Shown here: piece after piece, positions 9,642 to 18,153 of the stretch
Numbering within the stretch: the first letter of the stretch is position 1
Layout of the letters: each line of letters opens with the position of its first letter
Assembly (NCBI GenBank): GCA_020403425.1
Contig: JADBXR010000002.1
Coordinates: 1-64,000 of the forward strand
Direction of reading: 5' to 3'
Length of the DNA stretch: 64,000 nucleotides
Source of the DNA: Chitinophagaceae bacterium
GTDB lineage: Bacteria > Bacteroidota > Bacteroidia > Chitinophagales > Chitinophagaceae
The notes under the pieces: generated by a model
The model's input: only the letters and a program-made list of their open reading frames with translations
Databases searched by the model: none
Told to the model about the DNA's origin: nothing
Position numbers and translations under genes: made by a program

Positions 9642-11792
9642 ATGCTCCAGATCGCAAAATGCTTATGGGTTTGTCTGCTGGTTACCGTAATGACCAGCCA
9701 GCTTCCGGCACAAAGCAGTTGTCCTGTGAACATCGGTTTCGAGAATGGCAATTTCACCAACTGGCTTTGCCAGGATGGTTTTGTGAATGCGAATGGCCTG
9801 ATCTCATTCACGCAATCACAGCCCATCAACGGCAAACATACCCTGATGAAAAATGTGGCCCCACAGGCAAGGGACACATTTGGCGGATTCCCGGTGAATT
9901 GTCCCAACGGCAGCGGGTATTCCATCAAGCTGGGCAATGGTGGCGCAGGGGCCGAAGCACAGGGTGTTTCCTATACCTTCACCATACCGGCCGGACAGGA
10001 TGATTATAGTATCATTTACAATTACGCCGTGGTATTGCAGAACCCCGCAGACCATGCCTGGTTCGAGCAACCACAGTTCACTTCCAAAGTGTTCGATGTA
10101 TCGGCCAACAAATACCTTGAATGCGGTTCCTTCCAGTTCATTGCCGCACCCAACCTGCCGGGTTTCAAGGAATCACCCGTGGAGCCCAATATCTTTTACA
10201 AGGACTGGGCGCCGGTGACCATCAAACTCAGCGGATATGCGGGCAAGACCATCCGGCTCGAATTTGCGGTGAACGACTGCACCAAAAAAGTGCATTTCGG
10301 ATACGCCTACCTGGATGTGGATGAGAACTGCACCACGCCGATCACCGGTAACACCTATTGCAAAGGCACTGGCGCTGTGGTACTGAAAGCGCCGTATGGG
10401 TTTAAAGAATACAGTTGGTTCGATGGCAATGGCCAACTGGTGGGCAAAGGCAATACGCTGAGCCTGAACCCACCGCCACCAGGGAATACACCCTACAGTC
10501 TGCAGATCGTTCCTTTTCCCGGGCAGGGCTGTCAGGATACATTGCATACCACCGTCATCTCGAGCAATGATTTCATGAAGCTGAGGACCGTAGACACCGT
10601 AACGGCCTGCTCCTCGCCCGGCGCGGATCTAACGCTGCCCTATATCACCGACGGAAGTACACCCGGTTTACAATTGCAGTATTTTACGGACATCAATGAG
10701 ACGAGCTTTATCGATAATGCAGCAGCAGTGACCAAATCGGGGCAATATTATATCAAAGCGACCGGCGCTTCGGGCTGTACCGAGACCAATGTCATCAACG
10801 TACGCATCAACCCGCCTCCACTGGTCGTGGCCAATGCACCCGCTCCGGTATGTGCTCCCGGCACCGCCGATCTCACTAGCCCGGCCATTACGGGCGGCAG
10901 CAGTGCCGGACTCAGTTTCAGTTATTGGCAGGACTCTCTGGCAACATCCTTACTGAAAGATCCTGCGCAGGTGAACAAGTCCGGAAAATATTTCATCAAA
11001 GGAACGCAGGCCAATGGCTGTTATAGCGTTGCACCGGTGACCGTGAATATCGGTCCGGCACCGGTCATTGCCCTCAAGGACCTGGTTTCCTGCGGCGATC
11101 TGGTGTTGACAACAGCGCAACCCACCAGTGGCAGCGACCCCGCCGTTCAGTTCAGTTATTGGCTGGATGCAGCAGCTACACAGGCATTGCCCGCTTCGCA
11201 GATCTTTAGTTCCAGCAGCCTATTCTATGTAAAAGCGAAAGCAATATCAGGATGCGAGTTGGTGAAACCTGTTACAGTGACCATACACCCGGTACCCTCA
11301 TTCACGGTCAACGATCCGCCACCCACCACCAGGCCCGCTACGGTGGACCTATCCACCACTGTTCCGGCAAACAGCAACTGGACCTATTCATACTGGAAGG
11401 ATACACTGACAACACAAGCGTTGCTCAACCCGTTTACCCTGGCGCTGAGCGGCAGGTATTTCATTAAGGCCACCAACGCATTTGGCTGCAGTGCCACCCG
11501 CTCCGTGAACGTGCAGATCATTGATCCGCCGGTGGTGCCGCCAAATGCTTTCAGTCCCAACAACGACGGCATACACGATACCTGGCAGATACCCATTCTG
11601 TATTATTATCCTGATTGTATCGTTGAGATATTCCATCGTTCCGGGCAAAGCCTGTTCCGCTCAACCGGCTATGGACAGGCCTGGGATGGCCGCTACAAGG
11701 GCCGACCATTGGCCGCAGGAACTTACTACTACCTCATCTGGCTTGCTCCGGGCAGAACACCGATATCGGGCAGTGTGACCCTGCTGCACTAA
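9642..11792 (+). CDS. Type IX secretion substrate, type B sorting domain (long paralogue)
   Basis: A 716-aa paralogue of the preceding gene with the same plan: signal peptide (ending LPAQ), N-terminal module starting CPVNIGFENGNFTNWLC, Ig-like repeats marked by GQYYIKATGASGC and GKYFIKGTQANGC, and a C-terminal sorting domain (PPNAFSPNNDGIHDTW to the end). It is about 150 residues longer because it carries extra Ig-like modules in the middle. The pair is spaced 112 bp apart in the same direction. The two probably arose by duplication followed by repeat gain or loss. Expected at the cell surface; the ligand is unknown. Confidence 0.9.
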   Translation: MLQIAKCLWVCLLVTVMTSQLPAQSSCPVNIGFENGNFTNWLCQDGFVNANGLISFTQSQPINGKHTLMKNVAPQARDTFGGFPVNCPNGSGYSIKLGNGGAGAEAQGVSYTFTIPAGQDDYSIIYNYAVVLQNPADHAWFEQPQFTSKVFDVSANKYLECGSFQFIAAPNLPGFKESPVEPNIFYKDWAPVTIKLSGYAGKTIRLEFAVNDCTKKVHFGYAYLDVDENCTTPITGNTYCKGTGAVVLKAPYGFKEYSWFDGNGQLVGKGNTLSLNPPPPGNTPYSLQIVPFPGQGCQDTLHTTVISSNDFMKLRTVDTVTACSSPGADLTLPYITDGSTPGLQLQYFTDINETSFIDNAAAVTKSGQYYIKATGASGCTETNVINVRINPPPLVVANAPAPVCAPGTADLTSPAITGGSSAGLSFSYWQDSLATSLLKDPAQVNKSGKYFIKGTQANGCYSVAPVTVNIGPAPVIALKDLVSCGDLVLTTAQPTSGSDPAVQFSYWLDAAATQALPASQIFSSSSLFYVKAKAISGCELVKPVTVTIHPVPSFTVNDPPPTTRPATVDLSTTVPANSNWTYSYWKDTLTTQALLNPFTLALSGRYFIKATNAFGCSATRSVNVQIIDPPVVPPNAFSPNNDGIHDTWQIPILYYYPDCIVEIFHRSGQSLFRSTGYGQAWDGRYKGRPLAAGTYYYLIWLAPGRTPISGSVTLLH

Positions 11793-11865
11793 GGGCTGGT
11801 TGAACGATCCCGGTATGCCTGCTTTCAGTATCTTCGGCACGAAAATTCGTACCCAATCAGAACAG

Positions 11866-12543
11866 ATGGATGTAAAAATCGAACCCAGTTGGAAAGAAGT
11901 GCTGAAACAGGAATTCAGCAAACCTTATTTTCTGCAGGTGGTCACCCATCTGAAAACAGAGAAAGCCACCGGAGCCGTGGTATATCCTCCCGGCCCGCTG
12001 ATCTTTAACGCTTTCAACTGTACACCCTTCCACCAGGTGAAAGTGGTGATCCTGGGCCAGGACCCCTATCATAATCCCGGGCAGGCACATGGACTGAGTT
12101 TTTCAGTACCCGACGGTGTACCACCGCCCCCTTCGCTGGTAAATATCTACAAGGAACTGCATACCGATATCGGCATGCCCATTCCGAAAACGGGCAATCT
12201 TACCCGCTGGACCCAGCAGGGCGTATTTCTGCTGAACGCCATCCTTACGGTAAGGGCCAATGAGCCAGCCAGTCATTCCAAGATCGGCTGGATGGACTTT
12301 ACCGATGCAGTGATCCGTAAACTCTCCACCGAAAAAACGGGACTGGTATTCCTGTTATGGGGGAAATTTGCACAAGAGAAACAGGTATTGATCGACGAGA
12401 CCAGACATACTGTTCTAAAAGCTGCACACCCCTCTCCCTTCAGCGCCGACAAAGGATTTTTTGGCTGCCGTCATTTCAGCAGGGCCAATGAAGCGTTGAT
12501 GAAACAGGGACTGGAAGCCATTGACTGGAACCCGGTCGGATGA
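11866..12543 (+). CDS. ung: Uracil-DNA glycosylase
   Basis: A 225-aa family 1 UDG, which removes uracil from DNA to start base excision repair. I start at MDVKIEPSWKEVL, giving the usual family length; an in-frame ATG 66 nt earlier adds non-conserved residues. The water-activating loop GQDPYH has Asp66, and the leucine-loop region HPSPFS has His188 followed by the conserved GFFGCRHFSRAN. The downstream plsC gene begins within about 30 bp, so they may be co-transcribed. Confidence 0.97.
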   Translation: MDVKIEPSWKEVLKQEFSKPYFLQVVTHLKTEKATGAVVYPPGPLIFNAFNCTPFHQVKVVILGQDPYHNPGQAHGLSFSVPDGVPPPPSLVNIYKELHTDIGMPIPKTGNLTRWTQQGVFLLNAILTVRANEPASHSKIGWMDFTDAVIRKLSTEKTGLVFLLWGKFAQEKQVLIDETRHTVLKAAHPSPFSADKGFFGCRHFSRANEALMKQGLEAIDWNPVG

Positions 12544-12574
12544 ACATAAAACCTCAGACGCAGAAAAGAAGCAC

Positions 12575-13345
12575 ATGCAACAACCCGCAACAACACCTAC
12601 CAAAGAAAATATGCTGATCAACCTGTTTGCCAGGCTCTGGGCAAGCTGGGCCCTGGTACTATTCATTGGTTCGCTGATCATCGCGATCCTTTTTTACCTG
12701 CCCTGTTTTTTACTGAAAGAACCCTACAAAGCGCGCTGGCACAGGCATGTATCCAGGGTCTGGATGTTCATTTACCTGAACCTGATCGGCTGCCCGCTGC
12801 GCATCAGGGGGAAAGAACATTTCAAGAAAGGACAGAACTATGTGATCGTCTGCAACCACAACAGCCTGATGGATGTTCCGGTGAGCACCCCGTTCATGCC
12901 AAGGGCCAATAAGACCATCGCCAAAAAAAGTTTTGCCAAGATACCCATCTTCGGATGGATCTATCAGTTCGGAAGTGTACTGGTTGACCGAAAGAATGAT
13001 GCCAGCCGGCGGAAAAGTATCGAGGACATGAAGAACATACTTGCCATCGGCCTGGACATGCTCATCTATCCAGAAGGCACCCGTAACCGCACAGGTGATC
13101 CGTTAAAGAGTTTCTATGATGGTGCTTTCCGTCTGGCCACCGATACGGGCAAACCCATACTGCCCGCCATCCTCTTTCACACGAAAAAAGTATTACCTCC
13201 TAACAAATTCTTTTACCTGCTGCCCCACAGGCTGGAAATGCATTTTCTGCCGGCAGTGACTTCGGTGGACTTGTCCAGTGATGAACTGAAAGAGCAAATA
13301 TTCCGGATGATGTGGGACTACTACCTCGCCAACGATCATCAGTAA
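12575..13345 (+). CDS. plsC: 1-acyl-sn-glycerol-3-phosphate acyltransferase
   Basis: A PlsC-family enzyme of 256 aa (from the ATG at 12575; a second candidate is at 12611). It transfers an acyl chain to lysophosphatidic acid to make phosphatidic acid at the inner membrane. An N-terminal membrane segment (about residues 22-45) precedes the catalytic HX4D motif HNSLMD (His95, Asp100). The block YPEGTRNR that binds the substrate phosphate follows. Its 3' end overlaps the convergent lptD gene by 7 bp. Plausibly part of phospholipid or lipid A supply together with the neighbouring envelope genes. Confidence 0.93.
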   Translation: MQQPATTPTKENMLINLFARLWASWALVLFIGSLIIAILFYLPCFLLKEPYKARWHRHVSRVWMFIYLNLIGCPLRIRGKEHFKKGQNYVIVCNHNSLMDVPVSTPFMPRANKTIAKKSFAKIPIFGWIYQFGSVLVDRKNDASRRKSIEDMKNILAIGLDMLIYPEGTRNRTGDPLKSFYDGAFRLATDTGKPILPAILFHTKKVLPPNKFFYLLPHRLEMHFLPAVTSVDLSSDELKEQIFRMMWDYYLANDHQ

Positions 13346-16056
13346 CTGGAGAAGGTACGGCTGCGGTTGATACGCAGGTCGCGCAGGATACCCGATTTGG
13401 GACTGAACATGATCTTGAAGGAACGGTACAGGCCTATCGGCGTTACATTGATGGATAACTGCCAGCAATGCATTTCGCGGGTAATGAAGGTACTCAGCTG
13501 TTGCAGCGAACGGTTGGACACATCGTAGAAACCGGTGGCACCTACTTTCCATTTGGGTGTGAGGCTGAAGTCCCCGTTGAAATTCAGACTGGAACTGGTC
13601 TGCGTCTGGTAACCGCTGTAATCAGGTTTCATGAACCGCGAAAAATTGAGCGAGTAGGAAAAGGTCAGTGTCCAGGGAATATTGAAATCGGTGAACTCAG
13701 CGGGATTGGCACGTGCGAACTGTAGCTGGCGCTGCTGCTCATCAGGTGTCATGAAGGGATCCACCGGCAGTTCCTTGTTCTTATCCTTGCCATCCTTGGA
13801 CTTGCTGGCGAAAGAAGTGGACAAGGCGATATTACCTGCGGTGATCATTCCGAATTTGAAACGGCGCGGATCGAAGGCGATCCTGTTGACCCGGAAGCCT
13901 TTGCTGTCCCTTTCATATGGGTCCAGATTGGCAGATGCGGTGATATTGAGTTTCTCGAACAGGGTGCTTCTTGCATACAGGGAGAAATTACCCAGCGCAA
14001 AACTATCCGCCATCAGGTTATAGGATGAATTGAAGCCAAAACCTTCGATCAGTTTCACCTTCTTACCAACGGTCCGGCCCTTGAGCGAGGTATCGCCCTT
14101 ATCCTTCACCCGCATTTCCAGGATATTATCGATACCGAAACCGATACCGCCGAATGCACCCTCTGAGAATGAACCAATGATACCACCGTCGTACTGTGAG
14201 AATCGCTGTGTACGGCCGGTAGCATCCACCTGAGTGGTATAATGGTATTTGGCCGCGAAATCAGGGTGATAACTGACAGAGATATTGGGCCTGATCTCAT
14301 GACGGATGGCGATGATATTACTTTTGGGAGAGAACTTATACATACCGAACACCCTGGTATTGATGCCCATACCGAACGACATCTGTCTTGCGGTATACAG
14401 ACCTTTCTCTACCGTGGTATCCACCTTGGAAGTAAGCGGGTTCCATCTTTTGAAATTGCGCTGACCATACCAGCGTTCCTCATAAGAGATACTGGGCGCC
14501 AGCACAACCGGTCCCAATGCAGGCAGGCTCAGCGTGATCGGTATATTGTGTGTGGCGCCCCACTGCACCGTATCGATCAGGCGTTTGAAATTGAAAGCGC
14601 TGTCATAGAAAGAGGCCTGGTTCTGAAAACTACCATTGTAACCGATGCCGATCTTCTCGTACCATTTGCCCGTACCAATCGACTCTTTTTTCTGGAAGGG
14701 ATAAAAAGTGACCACATTGAATGCGGCCGTGGGCAGGTTCAGGTTCACCAGTCGCGACACGCTGTTCTGGTTATGGTTCAGGTTCAGCGACAGGTTATAC
14801 TTACCCCGCCAGTCCTTGGAATAGCTGATGGAAGAACTGATCTGGTTCTGGAAATTCTGGTAAGGGTTGTTCAGCAGCGAGCGGTTGAATCGCGTGCTAC
14901 CGAAATTCACGTTCGCTGAAAAATTGGTACCGGGCCTGGCCCTGCTATCGCGGCTATGGCTCCAGTTGATCATATACGATTTCGAATTGGAGAACTCCTC
15001 CTCCGAAAAAGCGTTGCGGTTCAGCGTTTTGGTGTTCTGGAAAGTGATGTTCAGGCTTCCGGTGTACTTGTACCGCATCAGGTATTTGGAACTCACGTTC
15101 AGGTTCCAGCCGCCATAGGAATACAGGTTGGCGCGGGTGGTCACATCCACATGATCGCCGAAGGTCTTGTAATAGCCCAGTCCTTCCAGTCCCAATCCAA
15201 AATCCTCACTGGAAGTGAACGCAGGGAACAATATCCCGGAATGCCTGGCCCGGTTCAGCGGGAACAGGCCGAACGGCAGGAACACCATGGGTATGGGCAC
15301 CGATTCGATCTCGGGGTATACCCTACCGGTAACCCCCAGTTTGTTATTGATGATCTTCATCTTCCGGGATCGGAAGGCGAAATGCGGGGTATCCAGGTTA
15401 CAGGTGGTGAAACGGGCGTCGCGGGCAAACACTTCATCCGCACTGATCTTTTTCAGGAAGCGGGCATTCACAAACACTTCCCCTTCCTGGAAGAACGTAT
15501 TCTTGGTATAGGCTTTCTGTGTACCCAGGTTATAGAAGATGGAATCGCTGATCGTTTTGAGCTCACCCTGGGTAAACTGGGGTTTGCTTGCGATATCACC
15601 GGTGCTATCGGTGGCGCCATAGGCTTTTACCGTTTGCGTCTTTTGTTCGTACTGTATGGTGGCCGCTTCCAGTTTCAGGTCCTTATAATCTGTCTTGGCC
15701 TTTCCGTACAGGAACAGGTCCTTGGTGGCGATGATCAACACACCCGAATCATCCGCATGGTACTTGATAATGGCATCGACCGAGTCTTTCGATATCCGAA
15801 TACTGTCTACCCGCACCACTGAATCTGACAAGGGTTTTCCCCCCACCGTATCCGCAGTTGAGGAAGAAAGACGGGAAACCGGGGTACTATCCTTGCTTTT
15901 TTTCACCGGAACGGTATCGGTGAGTACGAATAAACGGTAACCAAGCCCGGGTACCTGGTGAACCGCCGCCCGCACACAAAATGTTAATATGAGCAAACAG
16001 CCGGCAACTGCCATAGCGGGGGCTGATTTTGTAGTAAATTTGCGAAGCTGGCTCAT
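13339..16056 (-). CDS. lptD: LPS-assembly outer-membrane protein LptD-like
   Basis: A 905-aa outer-membrane protein. It has a signal segment at residues about 14-33, a serine/threonine/aspartate-rich linker, then an OstA-like periplasmic domain (about 105-215: LFLYGKAKTDYKDLKLEAATI) and a long C-terminal beta-barrel with alternating hydrophobic, aromatic-rich strands ending in FSSY. The block GRVYPEIESVPIPMVFLPFGLFP is the LptD N-domain/barrel junction. It inserts LPS or lipooligosaccharide into the outer leaflet. Length fits Bacteroidota LptD. A matching OstA-like gene lies 2 kb away at 18154. A TAnnTTTG promoter is just upstream on the minus strand. Confidence 0.9.
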   Translation of the reverse strand: MSQLRKFTTKSAPAMAVAGCLLILTFCVRAAVHQVPGLGYRLFVLTDTVPVKKSKDSTPVSRLSSSTADTVGGKPLSDSVVRVDSIRISKDSVDAIIKYHADDSGVLIIATKDLFLYGKAKTDYKDLKLEAATIQYEQKTQTVKAYGATDSTGDIASKPQFTQGELKTISDSIFYNLGTQKAYTKNTFFQEGEVFVNARFLKKISADEVFARDARFTTCNLDTPHFAFRSRKMKIINNKLGVTGRVYPEIESVPIPMVFLPFGLFPLNRARHSGILFPAFTSSEDFGLGLEGLGYYKTFGDHVDVTTRANLYSYGGWNLNVSSKYLMRYKYTGSLNITFQNTKTLNRNAFSEEEFSNSKSYMINWSHSRDSRARPGTNFSANVNFGSTRFNRSLLNNPYQNFQNQISSSISYSKDWRGKYNLSLNLNHNQNSVSRLVNLNLPTAAFNVVTFYPFQKKESIGTGKWYEKIGIGYNGSFQNQASFYDSAFNFKRLIDTVQWGATHNIPITLSLPALGPVVLAPSISYEERWYGQRNFKRWNPLTSKVDTTVEKGLYTARQMSFGMGINTRVFGMYKFSPKSNIIAIRHEIRPNISVSYHPDFAAKYHYTTQVDATGRTQRFSQYDGGIIGSFSEGAFGGIGFGIDNILEMRVKDKGDTSLKGRTVGKKVKLIEGFGFNSSYNLMADSFALGNFSLYARSTLFEKLNITASANLDPYERDSKGFRVNRIAFDPRRFKFGMITAGNIALSTSFASKSKDGKDKNKELPVDPFMTPDEQQRQLQFARANPAEFTDFNIPWTLTFSYSLNFSRFMKPDYSGYQTQTSSSLNFNGDFSLTPKWKVGATGFYDVSNRSLQQLSTFITREMHCWQLSINVTPIGLYRSFKIMFSPKSGILRDLRINRSRTFSSY

Positions 16057-16067
16057 GTTTACAAGGG

Positions 16068-16075
16068 CAAAAATA
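16068..16075 (-). promoter_or_regulatory. TAnnTTTG promoter element for lptD
   Basis: On the minus strand the sequence TATTTTTG matches the Bacteroidota -7 consensus and ends 11 nt before the lptD ATG, implying a very short leader. No good -33 TTTG is seen at the ideal spacing. Confidence 0.55.
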
Positions 16076-16127
16076 GGGTCTTGCCGGTGTAAAAGCTATT
16101 CCTGGCAAAATCCTTTAACGAAATGAT

Positions 16128-17069
16128 ATGATGAGAAGACAATCCGCTGCATTGATTTTGTTAAGTCTGGTTTTTATTGGTCTTTCTTCCTTTACCCCGA
16201 AACCCGGTCCTGGTGCGCCTTTCCAGAAACAACCCCTGCGCAAGATCATCATTGATCCGGGGCATGGCGGAAGTGATTTTGGCGCTTCCGGCGAATTTTC
16301 ACATGAAAAGGACATTGCGCTGGCCATTTCACTGAAACTGGACCAGATGATTCGGACCGAGATCCCCGATGTGGAGACCTACCTCACCCGCACCACGGAT
16401 GTTTTTGACCCGGTGACCCGCAAGGCCCAGATCGCCAACCGCGAAAAAGGTGACCTGTTTGTCTGCATCCATGTGAACGAAGGTGGTGGTCCCATACGAC
16501 ACCGCGAGTTCATCGGTTACAAGGAAGAAACCCGCTATCGGGGCAAGGGCAAAAAAAGAAAGGCCTACACCGCTAAAGTAAAGGAATACCGTACCTGGAC
16601 CACCCCCAACCCGGCCAAGGGCACGGAGACCTTTATTTATGGGGTGGATAAAAGCAACGATGCCAAAGCGGCTTTGCGGGCCAATGAAGACATGTATATG
16701 GACAGCATTTCGGCCAAAGAACTGAAGGATTTTAATCCAACAGATCCGGCTAAGATGATGATCATCAACATGAAAACACAGACCTATTTCTCACGCAGTG
16801 CCAACCTGGCCCTCACCATTGAAGAAGAGTTCCAGAAAGTAGGCCGCATTAGTCGCGAAGCCAAACAAAGACAGAAAGGGATCTGGGTATTACAGGCAGT
16901 GGCCATGCCTGCCGTACTGGTAGAGACCGGTTTCATCTCCAACCCCGAAGAAGAAGCTTACCTGAACAGCGAAGAAGGCCAGCGCCAAATCTGTGAAGTA
17001 TTGGTAAGGGCATTGAAACGTTACAAATATTCGCTGGAAAAACAACTGATGAATACCGGTAGCAGGTAA
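16128..17069 (+). CDS. N-acetylmuramoyl-L-alanine amidase (Amidase_3)
   Basis: A 313-aa periplasmic zinc amidase that cuts the bond between muramic acid and the stem peptide, used in cell separation and wall turnover. The signal peptide is residues 1-22. Zinc ligands are visible: His46 in DPGHGG, Glu60 in SHEKDIAL and His115 in CIHVNE; the catalytic Glu266 is in VETGFISN. A basic insertion (about 125-165, with KGKKRKAYTAK) separates the third ligand from the rest, a feature of Bacteroidota members. It opens a plus-strand run with mlaD and the OstA-like gene. Confidence 0.93.
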   Translation: MMRRQSAALILLSLVFIGLSSFTPKPGPGAPFQKQPLRKIIIDPGHGGSDFGASGEFSHEKDIALAISLKLDQMIRTEIPDVETYLTRTTDVFDPVTRKAQIANREKGDLFVCIHVNEGGGPIRHREFIGYKEETRYRGKGKKRKAYTAKVKEYRTWTTPNPAKGTETFIYGVDKSNDAKAALRANEDMYMDSISAKELKDFNPTDPAKMMIINMKTQTYFSRSANLALTIEEEFQKVGRISREAKQRQKGIWVLQAVAMPAVLVETGFISNPEEEAYLNSEEGQRQICEVLVRALKRYKYSLEKQLMNTGSR

Positions 17070-17123
17070 CCGACCACTCTTCATTTAACCAGGCTTCCGT
17101 TATGGCGTCAGGCCAAGAAACCC

Positions 17124-17131
17124 TAGATTTG
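17124..17131 (+). promoter_or_regulatory. TAnnTTTG element directly before the mlaD-like gene
   Basis: TAGATTTG matches the -7 consensus exactly and ends only 4 nt before the ATG at 17136. If used, the transcript would be leaderless or nearly so. A clear -33 element is lacking, so this could be coincidence. Confidence 0.4.
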
Positions 17132-17135
17132 TATT

Positions 17136-18140
17136 ATGAAAATTTCGAACGAGACCAAGGTAGGGGCACTGACCGCCATTGCCATTACGCTGATGATTCT
17201 GGGCTTTAACTTCCTGAAAGGGAAAACCCTGTTCAAAACGGGTAATTACCTGCATGCCAAATATGAGAATACCAAGGGTATCATGGTCTCCAACCCCGTT
17301 TACATCAACGGATTCCAGGTGGGTGCGGTGGACGATATCGAGAATCTTGACGAGAACCTGAGCAGTATCGTGGTCACCATCAAACTAAAAAGCAGCTATA
17401 ATATCCCTGTCAATTCTGTGGCCACCATCAAGGAGAACCCACTGGGTCCGGCCAGCATCACCATTGCCCTGGGAGATTCGAAACAATACCTGCATGTAGG
17501 CGACACCCTGGTCACCGGCAATGCCGATGGCCTGATGGGCAACCTGATGAAACAACTGGGGCCTGTGGGTGACCAGTTGAAGACCACGGTGCATTCGCTG
17601 GACAGCGTACTGAAGAACATCAATACCATTTTTGATCCCACCACCAAGAACAACCTGCAGCAGGTGATCGCCAACATCAACAAGACCACGGCCAGCCTGG
17701 CGGTATCGTCCGCCTCCTTGCAGGCCATGCTGAACCAGCAGACCGGCACCATCGCACAATCAATGAGCAATGTGGCCAGCTTTACCAAGAACCTGGCGGA
17801 TAACAACGATAAAGTGACCAAAATGCTGGGTAACGTGGAGAAGACCACCGACAACCTGGCCAAAGCGGACCTTGCCGGAACCATCGACAAGCTCAGGACC
17901 ACGGTCACCAGCCTGAATACGGTACTGCAGAAAATGAATTCCACCGAGGGATCGATGGGTAAACTGATGAACGACAAAGCCCTTTACGACAACCTGACCA
18001 ATACTGTACGCAGCGCCAACATATTGCTGGATGACCTGCGCGTACATCCCAAACGGTATATCAATGTTTCTGTGTTCGGCAGAAAGGATAAAAGCATTCC
18101 CTTAACGGCTCCCCTGAACGACACCCTGCAGAAGAAATAG
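17136..18140 (+). CDS. MCE-family lipid-transport protein (MlaD-like)
   Basis: A 334-aa protein with one N-terminal membrane anchor (about residues 10-27, VGALTAIAITLMILGFNFLK) and a single MCE domain (about 38-115: YENTKGIMVSNPVYINGFQV, ending with NPLGPASITIALG). The rest is a long helical region with repeated T/S/N heptads ending in a basic tail. MlaD-like proteins sit in the inner membrane, bind phospholipid and pass it between membranes together with MlaE/MlaF. Those partner genes are not in this window. It lies 66 bp after the amidase and 13 bp before the OstA-like gene. Confidence 0.92.
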   Translation: MKISNETKVGALTAIAITLMILGFNFLKGKTLFKTGNYLHAKYENTKGIMVSNPVYINGFQVGAVDDIENLDENLSSIVVTIKLKSSYNIPVNSVATIKENPLGPASITIALGDSKQYLHVGDTLVTGNADGLMGNLMKQLGPVGDQLKTTVHSLDSVLKNINTIFDPTTKNNLQQVIANINKTTASLAVSSASLQAMLNQQTGTIAQSMSNVASFTKNLADNNDKVTKMLGNVEKTTDNLAKADLAGTIDKLRTTVTSLNTVLQKMNSTEGSMGKLMNDKALYDNLTNTVRSANILLDDLRVHPKRYINVSVFGRKDKSIPLTAPLNDTLQKK

Positions 18141-18153
18141 CCTGATGTTGAGA

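Noticed and set aside
14956..15822. 288-codon plus-strand open frame
   Set aside because: Antisense to lptD, a shadow of its codon pattern.
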